Assembly (NCBI GenBank): GCA_964512305.1 | Contig: CAZEIW010000223.1 | Span: 1 to 64,000, forward strand | Direction of reading: 5' to 3' | Source of the DNA: CAZEIW01 sp964512305 | GTDB lineage: Bacteria > Pseudomonadota > Gammaproteobacteria > Burkholderiales > Burkholderiaceae_F | DNA length: 64,000 nucleotides | Shown: positions 16,441 through 26,097 of the stretch, piece after piece | How the letters are laid out: each line of letters opens with the position of its first letter | Numbering within the stretch: position 1 is the first letter of the stretch | Notes under the pieces: generated by a model | What the model saw: the letters and a program-made list of their open reading frames with translations, nothing else | Told to the model about the DNA's origin: nothing | Databases searched by the model: none | Translations under genes and position numbers: made by a program

Positions 16441-18546
16441 TCAGCGCTTGTCGAATCGGCCGCCCTGCGCTGCGCTGCGCCGCAGCAGCGGCGCCGGCTC
16501 CCAGAACACCGGGTCGGCGTTCGGGTTGTCGCGGAACCTCTGCATCGCGGCGACGACCTGTTCGAGGCCCACGGTCTCCGCGTGGAACATCGGCCCGCCA
16601 CGCGTCGCCGGGAAGCCGTAGCCGGTCAGGTAGACCACGTCGATGTCGCCGGCACGCAGCGCGATCCCCTCTTCGAGGATGCGCGCGCCCTCGTTGACCA
16701 GAGCGTAGACGCAGCGCTCGACGACCTCCTGATCGGATATCGCGCGCGGCGCGATGCCGATCGACGCGCGATGCTGCGCGATCAGCGCCTCGACCTCCGG
16801 GTCCTCCCTCGGGGTGCGGTCGCCCGCCTCGTAGCGATACCAGCCCTTGCCGGTCTTCTGGCCGAGCCGGCCCATCTCGACCAGGCGGTCGGCGATCCCC
16901 GAATAGCGCACGTCGGGCCGTTCGCGGTACCGGCGCTGGCGGATCGCGTAGCCGATGTCGAGCCCGGACAGATCGGATACCGCGAACGGGCCCATCGCGA
17001 ATCCGAACCGGGTCAGCGCGGCATCGATCTGCTGCGGCGCGGCCCCTTCGTCGACCAGGAACAGCGCCTGCCGCAGGTAGTGCTCGAGCATCCGGTTGCC
17101 GATGAAGCCGTCGCACACGCCGGACACCACCGCCACCTTGCCGATGCGCCGCCCCCATTGCATCACGGTCGCGAGCACGTCTCGCGCCGTCTCGCGCCCG
17201 CGCACCACTTCCAGCAGACGCATCACGTTCGCCGGTGCGAAGAAGTGCGTTCCGATCACGTCCTGCGGACGCCCGGTCGCGCGCGCGATGGCGTCGACGT
17301 CGAGCGTCGAGGTGTTCGTCGCCAGGATCGCGCCGCGGCGCGCGACCTTGTCGAGCTCGCGGAATACCTGAAGCTTGACCGGGAGTTCCTCGAACACCGC
17401 CTCGATGACGATGTCCGCCTTCGACAGATCCTGCCAGCCGCCCGCGGGCTGCAGCAGCGCCACGCGCTGCTCGACCTGTTCCGGGGTCAGGCGCCCCTTG
17501 CGCGCGCTGGCTTCCCAGTTGCGGCGGCAGTTGGCCAGCCCCCGGTCGAGCGCTGCGGCGTCGGCCTCGTAGACGAGCACCGGGAGGCCCGCGTTGGCCA
17601 GGCTCATCGCGATGCCCCCGCCCATCGTGCCGCATCCGATGACCGCGGCGCGCCGGATCGGGCGCAAGGCAGTGTCCTCGGGGATGTCCGGGATGCGCGC
17701 GGCCGCGCGCTCGGCGAAGAAGGCGTGCCGCAGCGCCTTGGATTCGTCCGATTGCACCAACTCGGCGAACAGCTCGCGCTCGCGCACCAGCCCCTGCTCG
17801 AACGGCATCGTCAGCGCGGCCTCGACCGCGTCGACGCAGCGCCGCGGCGCCATGCGGCCCCGCGTTTCCCGCGCCACGCTGTCGTGCGCCGCCTGGATGA
17901 ATCCGGCGTCGTCGGCGCCGGGCGGCAGGCGGATCGAGCGTTCGCGCAGGCGCGGATGATGGTTGCGCCCGGAAGGGGCGACCTCCTGCGCGAACGCGAT
18001 CACGCCGTCGAAGCTCGTATCCGGAACAATGCGTTCGATCAGCCCGGCCTCGAGGGCTTCGCGCGCGCCGATCGGATCGCCGGAGACGATCATGCGCAGG
18101 GCCTTGTCGGCACCGATCGCGCGCGGCAGGCGCTGGGTTCCCCCGGCACCCGGCAGCAGTCCGATCTTCACCTCGGGCAAGCCCATTTTGGCGCCGGGGG
18201 TGGCGATGCGGTAGTTGCAGCCCAGCGCCAACTCGAGGCCGCCACCGAAGCATGTGCCGTTGATGGCCGCGATCACGGGCTTGGCGGCCGCGTCGGCGTT
18301 CGCGATGACCTCGCGCAGATCCGGGTGAGCCAGCATCGCCGGGCCGCCGAACTCGCGGATGTCGGCGCCCGCGCTGAAGACCTGCGCCGTACCGGTGATC
18401 ACGATGGCGCGCACCTCGCCGTCGGCAAGCGCCCGTTCGAGACCCGCCTGAAGGCCGGCGCGGGTCGCGGCGCTCAGGCCGTTCACCGGCGGGTTGTCGA
18501 TCTGCAGCACCGCCAGCTCGCCGCGGCGTTCATAGACGACCGTCAT
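16441..18546 (-). CDS. Bifunctional enoyl-CoA hydratase / 3-hydroxyacyl-CoA dehydrogenase (FadJ-like)
   Basis: A 701-residue beta-oxidation enzyme. Residues 1-190 are a crotonase domain (VFSAGADIREF oxyanion loop, GGGLELALGCNYRIA, PEVKIGLLPGAGGTQRLPR with two acidic catalytic positions). Residues about 295-475 are the NAD-binding 3HCDH domain (VIGCGTMGGGIAM, ATNTSTLDVDAIA, GTHFFAPANVMRLLEVV with catalytic His), then two C-terminal 3HCDH helices. No thiolase is adjacent. It follows the Liv operon after 38 bp and presumably degrades the acyl-CoA made by the ligase upstream. Confidence 0.93.
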   Translation of the reverse strand: MTVVYERRGELAVLQIDNPPVNGLSAATRAGLQAGLERALADGEVRAIVITGTAQVFSAGADIREFGGPAMLAHPDLREVIANADAAAKPVIAAINGTCFGGGLELALGCNYRIATPGAKMGLPEVKIGLLPGAGGTQRLPRAIGADKALRMIVSGDPIGAREALEAGLIERIVPDTSFDGVIAFAQEVAPSGRNHHPRLRERSIRLPPGADDAGFIQAAHDSVARETRGRMAPRRCVDAVEAALTMPFEQGLVRERELFAELVQSDESKALRHAFFAERAAARIPDIPEDTALRPIRRAAVIGCGTMGGGIAMSLANAGLPVLVYEADAAALDRGLANCRRNWEASARKGRLTPEQVEQRVALLQPAGGWQDLSKADIVIEAVFEELPVKLQVFRELDKVARRGAILATNTSTLDVDAIARATGRPQDVIGTHFFAPANVMRLLEVVRGRETARDVLATVMQWGRRIGKVAVVSGVCDGFIGNRMLEHYLRQALFLVDEGAAPQQIDAALTRFGFAMGPFAVSDLSGLDIGYAIRQRRYRERPDVRYSGIADRLVEMGRLGQKTGKGWYRYEAGDRTPREDPEVEALIAQHRASIGIAPRAISDQEVVERCVYALVNEGARILEEGIALRAGDIDVVYLTGYGFPATRGGPMFHAETVGLEQVVAAMQRFRDNPNADPVFWEPAPLLRRSAAQGGRFDKR

Positions 18547-18584
18547 CTGCGTGCCCCCCTCCGATCAAGTGTTGAACGCCATTG

Positions 18585-19301
18585 CTAGACCTCGAGCCAC
18601 TCGCGCCAGATCCGGCGCTCGGCGCGCAGTTGTGCCGGCGTGCCTTCGAATACGATCGTGCCGTGACCCATCACATAGACGCGCTGCGCGATGTCGAGCG
18701 CGATCGCCAGCTTCTGCTCGATCAGCAGGATCGAAACGCCGCGCTGCTTGAGCTCGTTGAGGAACTCGGCGACCAGTTCGACCACCATCGGCGCCAGCCC
18801 CTCGGTCGGCTCGTCGATGATCACGAACTGCGGATCGCCCATCATCGTACGCGCCAACGTCAGCATCTGCTGCTCGCCGCCCGACAGCAACCCGCCCGCC
18901 ACGCGCCGCCGCTCGGCCAGGCGCGGGAACAGCTGGTACATGTCGTCGAAGCTCCATCTGCCGGGCCTGCGTCCCTTGACCCCGAGCATCAGGTTCTCTT
19001 CCACGGTCAGCTCAGGAAAGACGTCGCGGCTCTCCGGGACATACCCGACGCCGCGGTGCGCGATCTCGTAGGTCTTGAGCCGCGTCAGGTCCTCGCCCTT
19101 GAACTCGATCCGTCCTTCGCAGGCGACCATTCCCATGACCGCGCGCGCCGTGGTCGACCGCCCGACACCGTTGCGGCCCAGAAGGCTGACGATCTCGCCG
19201 GCTCCGACCCGCAGATCGACTCCATGCAGGACGTGACTCTTGCCGTAATAGGCGTGCAGCGCGCCGACCTCGAGCAGCCGCCCGGCTTCGTCCGCGCTCA
19301 T
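18585..19301 (-). CDS. livF: Liv-type ABC transporter ATPase LivF (importer 1), Walker A Lys replaced by Arg
   Basis: A 238-residue ABC ATPase of the branched-chain/amide/carboxylate importer class. The signature LSGGEQQMLTLAR and Walker B FVIIDEP are intact. The P-loop reads GRNGVGRST: the usual invariant Lys is Arg (codon CGG at about 19160-19150). ATG 19301 overlaps the livG stop as TGATG; a GTG one codon upstream is possible. It is the last gene of importer 1, followed by the FadJ-like gene. The Arg change should weaken nucleotide binding at one composite site. Confidence 0.9.
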   Translation of the reverse strand: MSADEAGRLLEVGALHAYYGKSHVLHGVDLRVGAGEIVSLLGRNGVGRSTTARAVMGMVACEGRIEFKGEDLTRLKTYEIAHRGVGYVPESRDVFPELTVEENLMLGVKGRRPGRWSFDDMYQLFPRLAERRRVAGGLLSGGEQQMLTLARTMMGDPQFVIIDEPTEGLAPMVVELVAEFLNELKQRGVSILLIEQKLAIALDIAQRVYVMGHGTIVFEGTPAQLRAERRIWREWLEV

Positions 19302-20065
19302 CACGCATCCCCGCCGGTGGCGCGGGTCCCCAGGTAGGCTTCGCGAACGCGAGCGTCGGCGCGGATCGCCGCCGGCGCCCCCGTCGCGATCACCTCGCCG
19401 TACACCAGCACCGAAACCCGATCGGCCAGCCCGAACACGACGCCCATGTCGTGCTCGACCATCAGCAGCGTCTTGCCCTGCGTGACCTCCCGGATCAGCT
19501 CGACCGTCCGCTCGGTCTCGCTGCGGCTCATCCCCGCCGTTGGCTCGTCGAGCAGGATCACCCGGGCGCCGCCCGCGATCGTGATGCCGAGTTCGAGCGC
19601 GCGCTGCTCGGCGTAGGTCAGCAGCCCCGCGACCACGTCACGGCGCGGCGCCAGCCCGATCCGCTCGAGCACCTGCTCCGCCCGTTCGCGCGCGTCGCGC
19701 ATCCGGCCCAGGCGGTGCCAGAAGGAATAGCCGTAGCCGAGCGACCACAGAACCGAGCAGCGCAGGTTTTCGAATACCGACAGCCGGTGGAATACGTTGG
19801 TGACCTGAAAGCTGCGCGACAACCCGAGACGGTTGATCTGGAACGGGCGCAGGCGCGTGATATCGCGGCCGTCGAGCAGGATGCGCCCGGCGCTGGGGCG
19901 GTAACGGCCGCTGACAAGGTTGAACAGTGTCGACTTGCCGGCGCCGTTCGGTCCGATCAGCGCATGACGCTCGCCCTGGTTGACATCGAGATTGACGGCG
20001 CGGATCACCTGCGTGGCGCCGAAGCGCATGCCGACCGCGACCAGCCGCAGCACCGCTTCGGTCAT
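19301..20065 (-). CDS. livG: Liv-type ABC transporter ATPase LivG (importer 1)
   Basis: A 254-residue ATPase with canonical P-loop GPNGAGKST and Walker B VILLDEPTAG. The signature region is LTYAEQRALELG, where Ala replaces the usual Gly of the LSGGQ-type motif. It also shows RSFQVTNVFHRLSVFENL (Q-loop) and the switch His in MVEHDMGVVFGLADRVSVL. ATG 20065 overlaps livM by 4 bases. This degenerate signature pairs in the dimer with the Arg-bearing Walker A of LivF. Confidence 0.92.
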   Translation of the reverse strand: MTEAVLRLVAVGMRFGATQVIRAVNLDVNQGERHALIGPNGAGKSTLFNLVSGRYRPSAGRILLDGRDITRLRPFQINRLGLSRSFQVTNVFHRLSVFENLRCSVLWSLGYGYSFWHRLGRMRDARERAEQVLERIGLAPRRDVVAGLLTYAEQRALELGITIAGGARVILLDEPTAGMSRSETERTVELIREVTQGKTLLMVEHDMGVVFGLADRVSVLVYGEVIATGAPAAIRADARVREAYLGTRATGGDA

Positions 20066-21327
20066 CGGTCCGCCCCACCCGACCGCATCGCTTCGAGGCG
20101 CCGCCGCAGCGGCACGAAGGCCGCGCCTCCGGCCGCGCACAACACCACCGCCGCCGCCCACGACGCCGGTTGGCCGGTGTCCCACGCGCGCCCGAACACG
20201 CGCACCACCGGGCCGAGCCCGATGTCGAGCGTGCGGTGGTAGCACATTTCGACCAGCAGCACGACGCCGGCCGCGGCGGCCAGCGCGCTCGCAAGCGCGC
20301 CGGCGTAGGGCACGATGAGGCGCCTCGCCTGCCCGGACTTCAGCGCCAACCAGTGGGCCCGCACGAGACCCGCGAGGCCTGCGGGCGCGAACATCACCAG
20401 CGCGACGAAGAACGCGCCGAGATAGAGCTGCCACGCGCGCGTGACGCCCGACAGCATCACGGCGAACAGCACGAACACCACCGCGCCCAGCACGGGGCCG
20501 AAGAAGCTGCCGGCGCCGCCGATGAAGGCGGCGACGAGGATCGCCCCGGAGCGCACCGGGCTGACGTTCTCGGCCGTGACGATCTCGAAATTGATCGCCG
20601 ACAGCGCCCCTGAGATCCCGGCGAAGAAGCTCGACAGGATCAGCATCATCCAGCGCACCCGCTGCGTGTTGTAGCCGATGAACTCCGCGCGCTCCGGGTT
20701 GTCCCGGACCGCGCTGGCGAGGCGCCCGAGCGGGGTCTGCGTCAGGGCGTACATGGCGGCCATCGACGCGAGGCACCAGGCCGCGGTCAGGTAGTACACC
20801 TGCAGCTGCGGCCCGAGGGTAAGCCCCGCGAGATGCACGCCCGAGGTCCGGTCGCCGGTGATGCCGCCCTCGCCGCCGAAGAACCCCGGGAACATCAGCG
20901 ACGACGAGTACACCATCTCGCCGATGCCGAGCGTGATCATCGCGAACGGCGTCCCCGAGCGGCGCGTCGTCACGTAGCCGAACACGACGCCGGCGCAGGC
21001 TGCCCCGAGGCCGCCCACCAGCGGCAGCAGAGGCACCGCCAGCGGCAGGCGACCGGCGGCGATCCAGTTCAACGCATGGATCGAGAAGAAGGCGCCGAGT
21101 CCCGAGTACACCGCGTGCCCGAAGCTGAGCATGCCGCTGGCCCCGAGCAGCATGTTGAACGACAGGGCCACGATGATCATGATCCCCATCTGCGTCAGCA
21201 TCGTGCGCGCGAAGCCCTGGCCGAAGGCCAGCGGCAGGCAGACGAGCAGCACGGCGGCCGCTCCCCAGATCGCCCAGGATTCCAGGTCGCGCGGGCGGAA
21301 CCGCAGCATGCCGGCGCCCTGGCGCAT
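20062..21327 (-). CDS. livM: Liv-type ABC permease LivM (importer 1)
   Basis: A 421-residue inner-membrane permease with about 10-12 TM helices. LivM landmarks are NMLLGASGMLSFGHAVYSGLGAF, ITLGIGEMVYS, and the cytosolic coupling segment RDNPERAEFIGYNTQRVRW. The C-terminus is extended by about 80 residues with two more hydrophobic stretches (ALASALAAAAGVVLLVEM, AAAVVLCAAGGAAFVPL) beyond the standard LivM length. ATG 21327 overlaps the livH stop as TGATG. Confidence 0.9.
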   Translation of the reverse strand: MRQGAGMLRFRPRDLESWAIWGAAAVLLVCLPLAFGQGFARTMLTQMGIMIIVALSFNMLLGASGMLSFGHAVYSGLGAFFSIHALNWIAAGRLPLAVPLLPLVGGLGAACAGVVFGYVTTRRSGTPFAMITLGIGEMVYSSSLMFPGFFGGEGGITGDRTSGVHLAGLTLGPQLQVYYLTAAWCLASMAAMYALTQTPLGRLASAVRDNPERAEFIGYNTQRVRWMMLILSSFFAGISGALSAINFEIVTAENVSPVRSGAILVAAFIGGAGSFFGPVLGAVVFVLFAVMLSGVTRAWQLYLGAFFVALVMFAPAGLAGLVRAHWLALKSGQARRLIVPYAGALASALAAAAGVVLLVEMCYHRTLDIGLGPVVRVFGRAWDTGQPASWAAAVVLCAAGGAAFVPLRRRLEAMRSGGADR

Positions 21328-22280
21328 CAATCCTCCCGCGTTCCGAGCAGCCCCTTGGGCCGCACGATCAGGATGACGACCAGCAGCAGGTACGGCAGCA
21401 CCGGTCCGACCTGCGACAGCGTCAGGCTGAGCAGCGGATAAAGGGGCGCGTCGCGACCGATGCCGACGCCGAGATGCCGCGCCAGATCGACCGCCGACGC
21501 ATCGACCACCTTGGAGAAGGCATCGATCAGGCCGACGAGCAGCGACGCGACGAAGGCGCCAGCGAGCGACCCCATTCCACCCACGACGACCACGACGAAG
21601 AGGATCGCCCCGAGGGCCTCGGCCATGCTGGGTTCGGTGACGTTGACCGCGCCGCCGACGACCCCGGCGAGCCCGGCGAGCGCTGCGCCGCCGCCGAAGA
21701 CGAGCATGTAGACGCGCGGCACGTTGTGGCCGAGCGCCTCGGCGGTCTGCGGGTGCGAGAGCGCGGCGCGGATCACCAGCCCGATCCGCGTGCGGCTGAG
21801 CACCAGCCAGAGCGTGCCGACCATCGCGACTGCGACCAGCATCACGAAGCCGCGCGACTGCGGGAAGTCGGTCGAGTAGACCGTGAGCAGCGTGCCTTGC
21901 AGCGACGGCGGCAGGTGATATGGCACCGGCGGGCGGCCCCAGACGACCTGCACCAGCTCGACGGCGATGTACGACAGCCCGAAGGTGAACAGCAGCTCGG
22001 CGACCCGGCCCCAGTGGTGCACGCGCCGCAGGCCGTAGCGCTCGACTGCCGCGCCCGCCAGTCCGACCGTCAGCGGCGCGAGCACGAACGCCGGCCAGAA
22101 CCCGACCCATGCCGAGAGCTGATAGCCGAAATACGCGCCCAGCATGTAGAAGCTCGCGTGCGCGAAGTTCAGCACGCCCATCATCGAGAAGATCAGCGTC
22201 AGTCCGGAAGCCAGCATGAACAGCAGCAGGCCGAACGCGACGCCGTTCAACAGCGAGATCGTCGCCAGTTCCGCGCTCAC
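21327..22280 (-). CDS. livH: Liv-type ABC permease LivH (importer 1)
   Basis: A 317-residue permease of about 8 TM helices: LTLIFSMMGVLNFAHASFYMLGAY near the N-terminus is the LivH hallmark, followed by RTRIGLVIRAALSHPQTAEALGHNVPRVYM (coupling helix) and VVVVGGMGSLAGAFVASLLVGL. GTG 22280 is the likely start. It lies 150 bp after the binding-protein gene, a spacer of GC-rich sequence without a recognised terminator. Confidence 0.92.
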   Translation of the reverse strand: MSAELATISLLNGVAFGLLLFMLASGLTLIFSMMGVLNFAHASFYMLGAYFGYQLSAWVGFWPAFVLAPLTVGLAGAAVERYGLRRVHHWGRVAELLFTFGLSYIAVELVQVVWGRPPVPYHLPPSLQGTLLTVYSTDFPQSRGFVMLVAVAMVGTLWLVLSRTRIGLVIRAALSHPQTAEALGHNVPRVYMLVFGGGAALAGLAGVVGGAVNVTEPSMAEALGAILFVVVVVGGMGSLAGAFVASLLVGLIDAFSKVVDASAVDLARHLGVGIGRDAPLYPLLSLTLSQVGPVLPYLLLVVILIVRPKGLLGTRED

Positions 22281-22430
22281 AATGCTCGGACCTCCGTCGG
22301 GTGCGCGACAGCCGAGGCCCCATTCGGAGCCCGGACGCCAGTCATCGGCGTAGGCCGGCGCGCCTGCGGGGGCGGGGCGGCCCGTGGCCGATTCCGCTCG
22401 CTGCGGCCGGCGCGGCGGCGGACGGTGTCG

Positions 22431-23699
22431 CTACGGATGCGGCGGACGTTGCATGTTGCAGGTGGTCGGCTGCGACGCGACGTCGGCCGGCAGCCAGCCC
22501 TCCGTACGCCAGCCGTAGCCCGTGTTCTCCTGGTCGAACTTGACGACCTTGCCGTCGACCTTCTGCCAGCTGGCGATGTAAAGCCCCTGCTGCATCTGGT
22601 GATCGGCCGCGCGCATCTCGACCGGGCCGTTGACGTTGTCGAACTTCATGCCCTCCATCGCGAAAGCGACCTTCACCGGGTCGGTCGACTTGGCCTTTTC
22701 GATGCCGTTGGCGAGCAGCTTCAACCCCGTGTAGGTGGCCAAGGTGTAGTAGTCGTCGTTGAAGCGCGCCTTGAAGTCCTTGATCAGGTTCTCGCCGCTC
22801 CATTTCTCGTTGTTGGCGTTCCAGTAGCCGACGAAATGCACGCGCTCGGCGCCTGCTGCCCCCATCGCCGTCGGCACGCCGGTCGTGCCCGCGTAGTACG
22901 TGTAGAACTTGGCGTTCAGCCCCGCGTCGTGCGCCGCCTTGATCAGCAGCGCGAGATCGGAGCCCCAGTTGCCCGTGATCACGGTGTCGACGCCGGCCGC
23001 CTTCATCTTGGCCACGTATTGCGAGAAGTCGGTGACCTTGGCCAGTGGATGCAGATCGTCGCCCGCGATCGTGACGTCGGGGCGCTTCTTCGTCAGGTAT
23101 TCGCGCGCCGCGCGCCGCACCTGGTGGCCGAACGAATAGTCCTGGTTGATCAGGTAGACGGTCTTGATGCTCTTGTCCTTCGCGAGGAAGGAGGTCAGCG
23201 CCTCCATCTTCATGTCGGAGTTGGCGTCGAGCCTGAAGTGCCAGAAGCTGCACTTGACGTTGGTCAGGTCCGGGTCGACCGCCGCGTAGTTCAGGTACAC
23301 GATTTCCTTGCCCGGGTTGCGCTCGTTGTACTTGTTGACCGCGTCGATCAGCGCGGTCGCCACGCCCGAGCCGTTGCCCTGGACGATGTAGCGGATGTTG
23401 TCGTCGGCCGCCGCCTTCAGGTTGTTCAGGCTCTCCTGCGGGCTGAGCTTGTTGTCGTACGGGACGATCTCGAAGCGAACGCCCTTCGCCCACTGCTCGC
23501 GGTTGGCGATGTCGGCGACGAACTGCCAGCTGTGCAGCTGGTTGTTGCCGACCGGGCCCATCAGGCCGGACAGGGGATCGATGAAGGCGACGCGAACCGT
23601 CTCGTCGGCCCACGCCCCGACCGCAGCGGCCGACAGCGCGATGGCCACCGCCGCGCGCACAGCGCAGGCCGGCAGCCGGATCATTCCAGGTCTCGTCAT
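22431..23699 (-). CDS. Periplasmic binding protein of Liv-type ABC transporter (importer 1)
   Basis: A 422-residue type I periplasmic binding protein (Peripla_BP_6). A signal peptide (about residues 1-31, AVAIALSAAAVGAWA-DE) precedes VRVAFIDPLSGLMGPVGNNQLHSWQFVADIAN, the ligand-binding N-lobe, and FGHQVRRAAREYLTKKRPDV in the hinge region. GAGGAGACGAAA just before the ATG is a good ribosome site. It is a divergent paralogue of the binding protein 138 bp upstream. Probable ligands are branched amino acids, amides or organic acids; the neighbouring acyl-CoA genes favour a carboxylate. Confidence 0.88.
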   Translation of the reverse strand: MTRPGMIRLPACAVRAAVAIALSAAAVGAWADETVRVAFIDPLSGLMGPVGNNQLHSWQFVADIANREQWAKGVRFEIVPYDNKLSPQESLNNLKAAADDNIRYIVQGNGSGVATALIDAVNKYNERNPGKEIVYLNYAAVDPDLTNVKCSFWHFRLDANSDMKMEALTSFLAKDKSIKTVYLINQDYSFGHQVRRAAREYLTKKRPDVTIAGDDLHPLAKVTDFSQYVAKMKAAGVDTVITGNWGSDLALLIKAAHDAGLNAKFYTYYAGTTGVPTAMGAAGAERVHFVGYWNANNEKWSGENLIKDFKARFNDDYYTLATYTGLKLLANGIEKAKSTDPVKVAFAMEGMKFDNVNGPVEMRAADHQMQQGLYIASWQKVDGKVVKFDQENTGYGWRTEGWLPADVASQPTTCNMQRPPHP

Positions 23700-23837
23700 T
23701 TTCGTCTCCTCGTTTCAGTCCCGCTCGTTGTCGTCCCCGGCCGTTCGTGTCCCGCCCGCCGTTCGGATCGGCGAAGAATACCCACGCCCGGTTGCGCCCA
23801 CAAGCCGAGCGTGGGCCGCGGCTGCCGCTTCCGCCGC

Positions 23838-25046
23838 TCAGCGATGGATCACTTCACCGAAACGGACCCACTTGCTGCCGTCGAACTTGGCCAGTTGCAC
23901 GGCTGAGATCGGCGCGAAATCATCGGGCGTCGTGTTCACGTCGATGCCTGGCAGCAGCAGCGGCAGGGCGAGGTGCTTCAGGTTGGCGGCCTGCCGCATC
24001 ACGTTCTCCCGCGTCAGGTCGTCGCCGCACTGCTTGAAGACCTGCACCAGGGTCTGACCGACCAGATAGCCGTACACGTTGAAGCTGTCCGTCAGGCTGC
24101 CGTCGGGGAAATATTGCGCCATGAAGGCGCGCCATTCCTTCATCGCGGGGTCGCCGGCCCAGTCCGGATCGGTCGGATCCTTCAGGTAGTACGCGGTGAT
24201 CACGCCGGTCGACTTGTCCAGGCCCGCCGGCGTGAGCACGGTTCCCACCGATGCCGACACGTTGGTCACGAACTGCAGCGGGCGCCAGCCGAGGTCGTAC
24301 ACCTTGCGGATCGCCTGCGCCGCGAACTTGGGCGTCGAAATGTTGATGAACGTATCGGCGCCCGCTTCCTTCAGCGTCACGATCTGCGAATCGACCGTCG
24401 CGTCGGTGACCTCGTAGCTCGCCTCGGCGGCGATCATGCTCGACGCCCGCGGGCCGAGGCCGTCCTTGAGGCCCTGCAGGTAGTCCTTGCCGAAGTCGTC
24501 GTTCTGGTACAGCACGCCGATCCGGGCCTTGGGCGCCGTCTGCAGGATGTACTTGGCGTACAGCGCGGCTTCGGTGCGGTAGTTCGGCTGCCAGCCCATG
24601 GTCCAGGGATGTCCCTTCGGATCGTTCCACTTGCTCGCGCCGGTGGCGACGAACAACTGTGGCACCTGCCTGTCGTTCAGGTATTTCTGGATCGCGGTGT
24701 TGCTCGGGGTGCCGAGCGGCTGGAACATCAGCAGCACGCCATCCTGCTCGACCAGCCGCCGGGTCAGCTCGACGGCCTTCGGCGGGCTGTAGCCGTCGTC
24801 GAGCGACTCGAGGTTGATCTTTCGCCCGTTGATGCCCCCATGCTCGTTGACCATCTTGAAGTACGCGGCTTCGACCCGGCCGATCGTGCCGTAGGCGGAC
24901 GCCGGACCGCTGTAGGGCATCGTCTGGCCGATCGTGATCTCGGAGTCGGAGACCCCGGGACCGTAGTGCTTCTGCGCCCACGAAGGCGCGGTCAGACCGA
25001 AGGCGAACGTTGCCGCAAGCAGCGCGGCCCGGAAACAAGCGCTCAT
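23838..25046 (-). CDS. Periplasmic binding protein of Liv-type ABC transporter (importer 2)
   Basis: A 402-residue Peripla_BP_6 protein with signal peptide (MSACFRAALLAATFAFGL, cut after SWAQ). The mature start YGPGVSDSEITIGQTMPYSGPASAYGTIGRVEAAYFKMVNEHGGINGRKI is typical of the subgroup found beside aromatic and fatty acid degradation genes. ATG 25046 overlaps the livM stop as ATGA, so this gene closes the importer 2 cassette. A 138-bp spacer follows before the importer 1 binding protein. Confidence 0.9.
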   Translation of the reverse strand: MSACFRAALLAATFAFGLTAPSWAQKHYGPGVSDSEITIGQTMPYSGPASAYGTIGRVEAAYFKMVNEHGGINGRKINLESLDDGYSPPKAVELTRRLVEQDGVLLMFQPLGTPSNTAIQKYLNDRQVPQLFVATGASKWNDPKGHPWTMGWQPNYRTEAALYAKYILQTAPKARIGVLYQNDDFGKDYLQGLKDGLGPRASSMIAAEASYEVTDATVDSQIVTLKEAGADTFINISTPKFAAQAIRKVYDLGWRPLQFVTNVSASVGTVLTPAGLDKSTGVITAYYLKDPTDPDWAGDPAMKEWRAFMAQYFPDGSLTDSFNVYGYLVGQTLVQVFKQCGDDLTRENVMRQAANLKHLALPLLLPGIDVNTTPDDFAPISAVQLAKFDGSKWVRFGEVIHR

Positions 25047-26095
25047 TTTGTGATCTCCTTTCGTCCAGCGTCAGGCCGATCGCGGCGCCCTCTCGCGCGC
25101 CGGGTCAACCTTGAAAACGGCGCCCGCAGGGCGCCGGCAATTCCGAGCGGCATCGCGTAAACGACGCCGATCAACAGCGCGCCGTAGACCGCCCACGGCG
25201 CCGATTTCGAAACCTTGTCGGCGATGTCCGGGAGGAACTGGATCACGACGGCGCCCCAGAAAGCGCCCGAGATCGAAGCCAGCCCTCCGATGACGATGCC
25301 GACCAGGAGGGTCAGCGAGAAGAAGAAATTGAAGGCATCCGGCGCCACGAACTGGACCGCGACCGCGCTCAACGCGCCGGCGATCCCGGTGTACATCGCG
25401 GAGATCCCGAACGTCGCGGTCTTGTACCACGCGCTGTCGACGCCCATCGCGCGCGCGGCGACCGGATGGTCCCGGATCGCGATCAGGGCGCGTCCGACGC
25501 GCCCGCGGACGACGTTGGCGGCGGCGGCGAACAGCGGCACGGCAAAGGCGAGCGCCACGAAGTACAGCCACTGATCGGGCGAAAGCGGCACGCCAGCCGG
25601 GGGCGACGGCTTGTCGATCACCAGCCCCTGGACGCCGCCGGTCCAGGGCGCCAGCGCCTTGTACTTCAGGATCTGCGGCAGGGCGACGCCGAGCGAGAAC
25701 GTCGCCACCGCGAGATACAGCGGCTCGAGGCGCAACGCGGGCAGGCCGAACAGGAAACCGGCGCACAGACAGGCCGCGCCGGCCATGGGAATCGCGAGCC
25801 AGTACGGCACGCCCGCATGCTGCGACAGGATGGCCGCGGCGTAGGCGCCGATCGCGTAGAACGCCCCGTGCCCGAGCGAGATCTGCCCGCTGTAGCCGGT
25901 CAGCAGGTTCAGCCCGAGCAGCGCGATCGCATTGATGATCACGAGCGTCGCCTGGAACACGCGATAGCCTGGAAGCACGAACGGCAGCACGCAGACGGCA
26001 GCAACCACGGCCGCCAGGACAGCAAACCCCAGCGGCGACCAGGCTGCGGCCCGCGGCGGGACCGCGAGGTCGGTGGCGGTTCCGTTCGCGGCCAT
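25043..26095 (-). CDS. livM: Liv-type ABC permease LivM (importer 2)
   Basis: A 350-residue permease with about 9-10 TM helices; LLGLNLLTGYSGQISLGHGAFYAIGAYAAA is the LivM hallmark, and IRDHPVAARAMGVDSAWYKTATFGISAMYTGIAGAL contains the coupling loop. The C-terminal tail is basic (RLTRRARGRRDRPDAGRKEITK). Its ATG lies 2 bp after the livH stop and its stop overlaps the binding-protein start. It is shorter than the importer 1 LivM and lacks its C-terminal extension. Confidence 0.92.
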   Translation of the reverse strand: MAANGTATDLAVPPRAAAWSPLGFAVLAAVVAAVCVLPFVLPGYRVFQATLVIINAIALLGLNLLTGYSGQISLGHGAFYAIGAYAAAILSQHAGVPYWLAIPMAGAACLCAGFLFGLPALRLEPLYLAVATFSLGVALPQILKYKALAPWTGGVQGLVIDKPSPPAGVPLSPDQWLYFVALAFAVPLFAAAANVVRGRVGRALIAIRDHPVAARAMGVDSAWYKTATFGISAMYTGIAGALSAVAVQFVAPDAFNFFFSLTLLVGIVIGGLASISGAFWGAVVIQFLPDIADKVSKSAPWAVYGALLIGVVYAMPLGIAGALRAPFSRLTRRARGRRDRPDAGRKEITK

Positions 26096-26097
26096 CG

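Noticed and set aside
23700..23837. Possible terminator between the two Liv binding-protein genes
   Set aside because: CCCACGC and GCGTGGG pair with a loop of more than 20 bases and no T-run; too weak to call.
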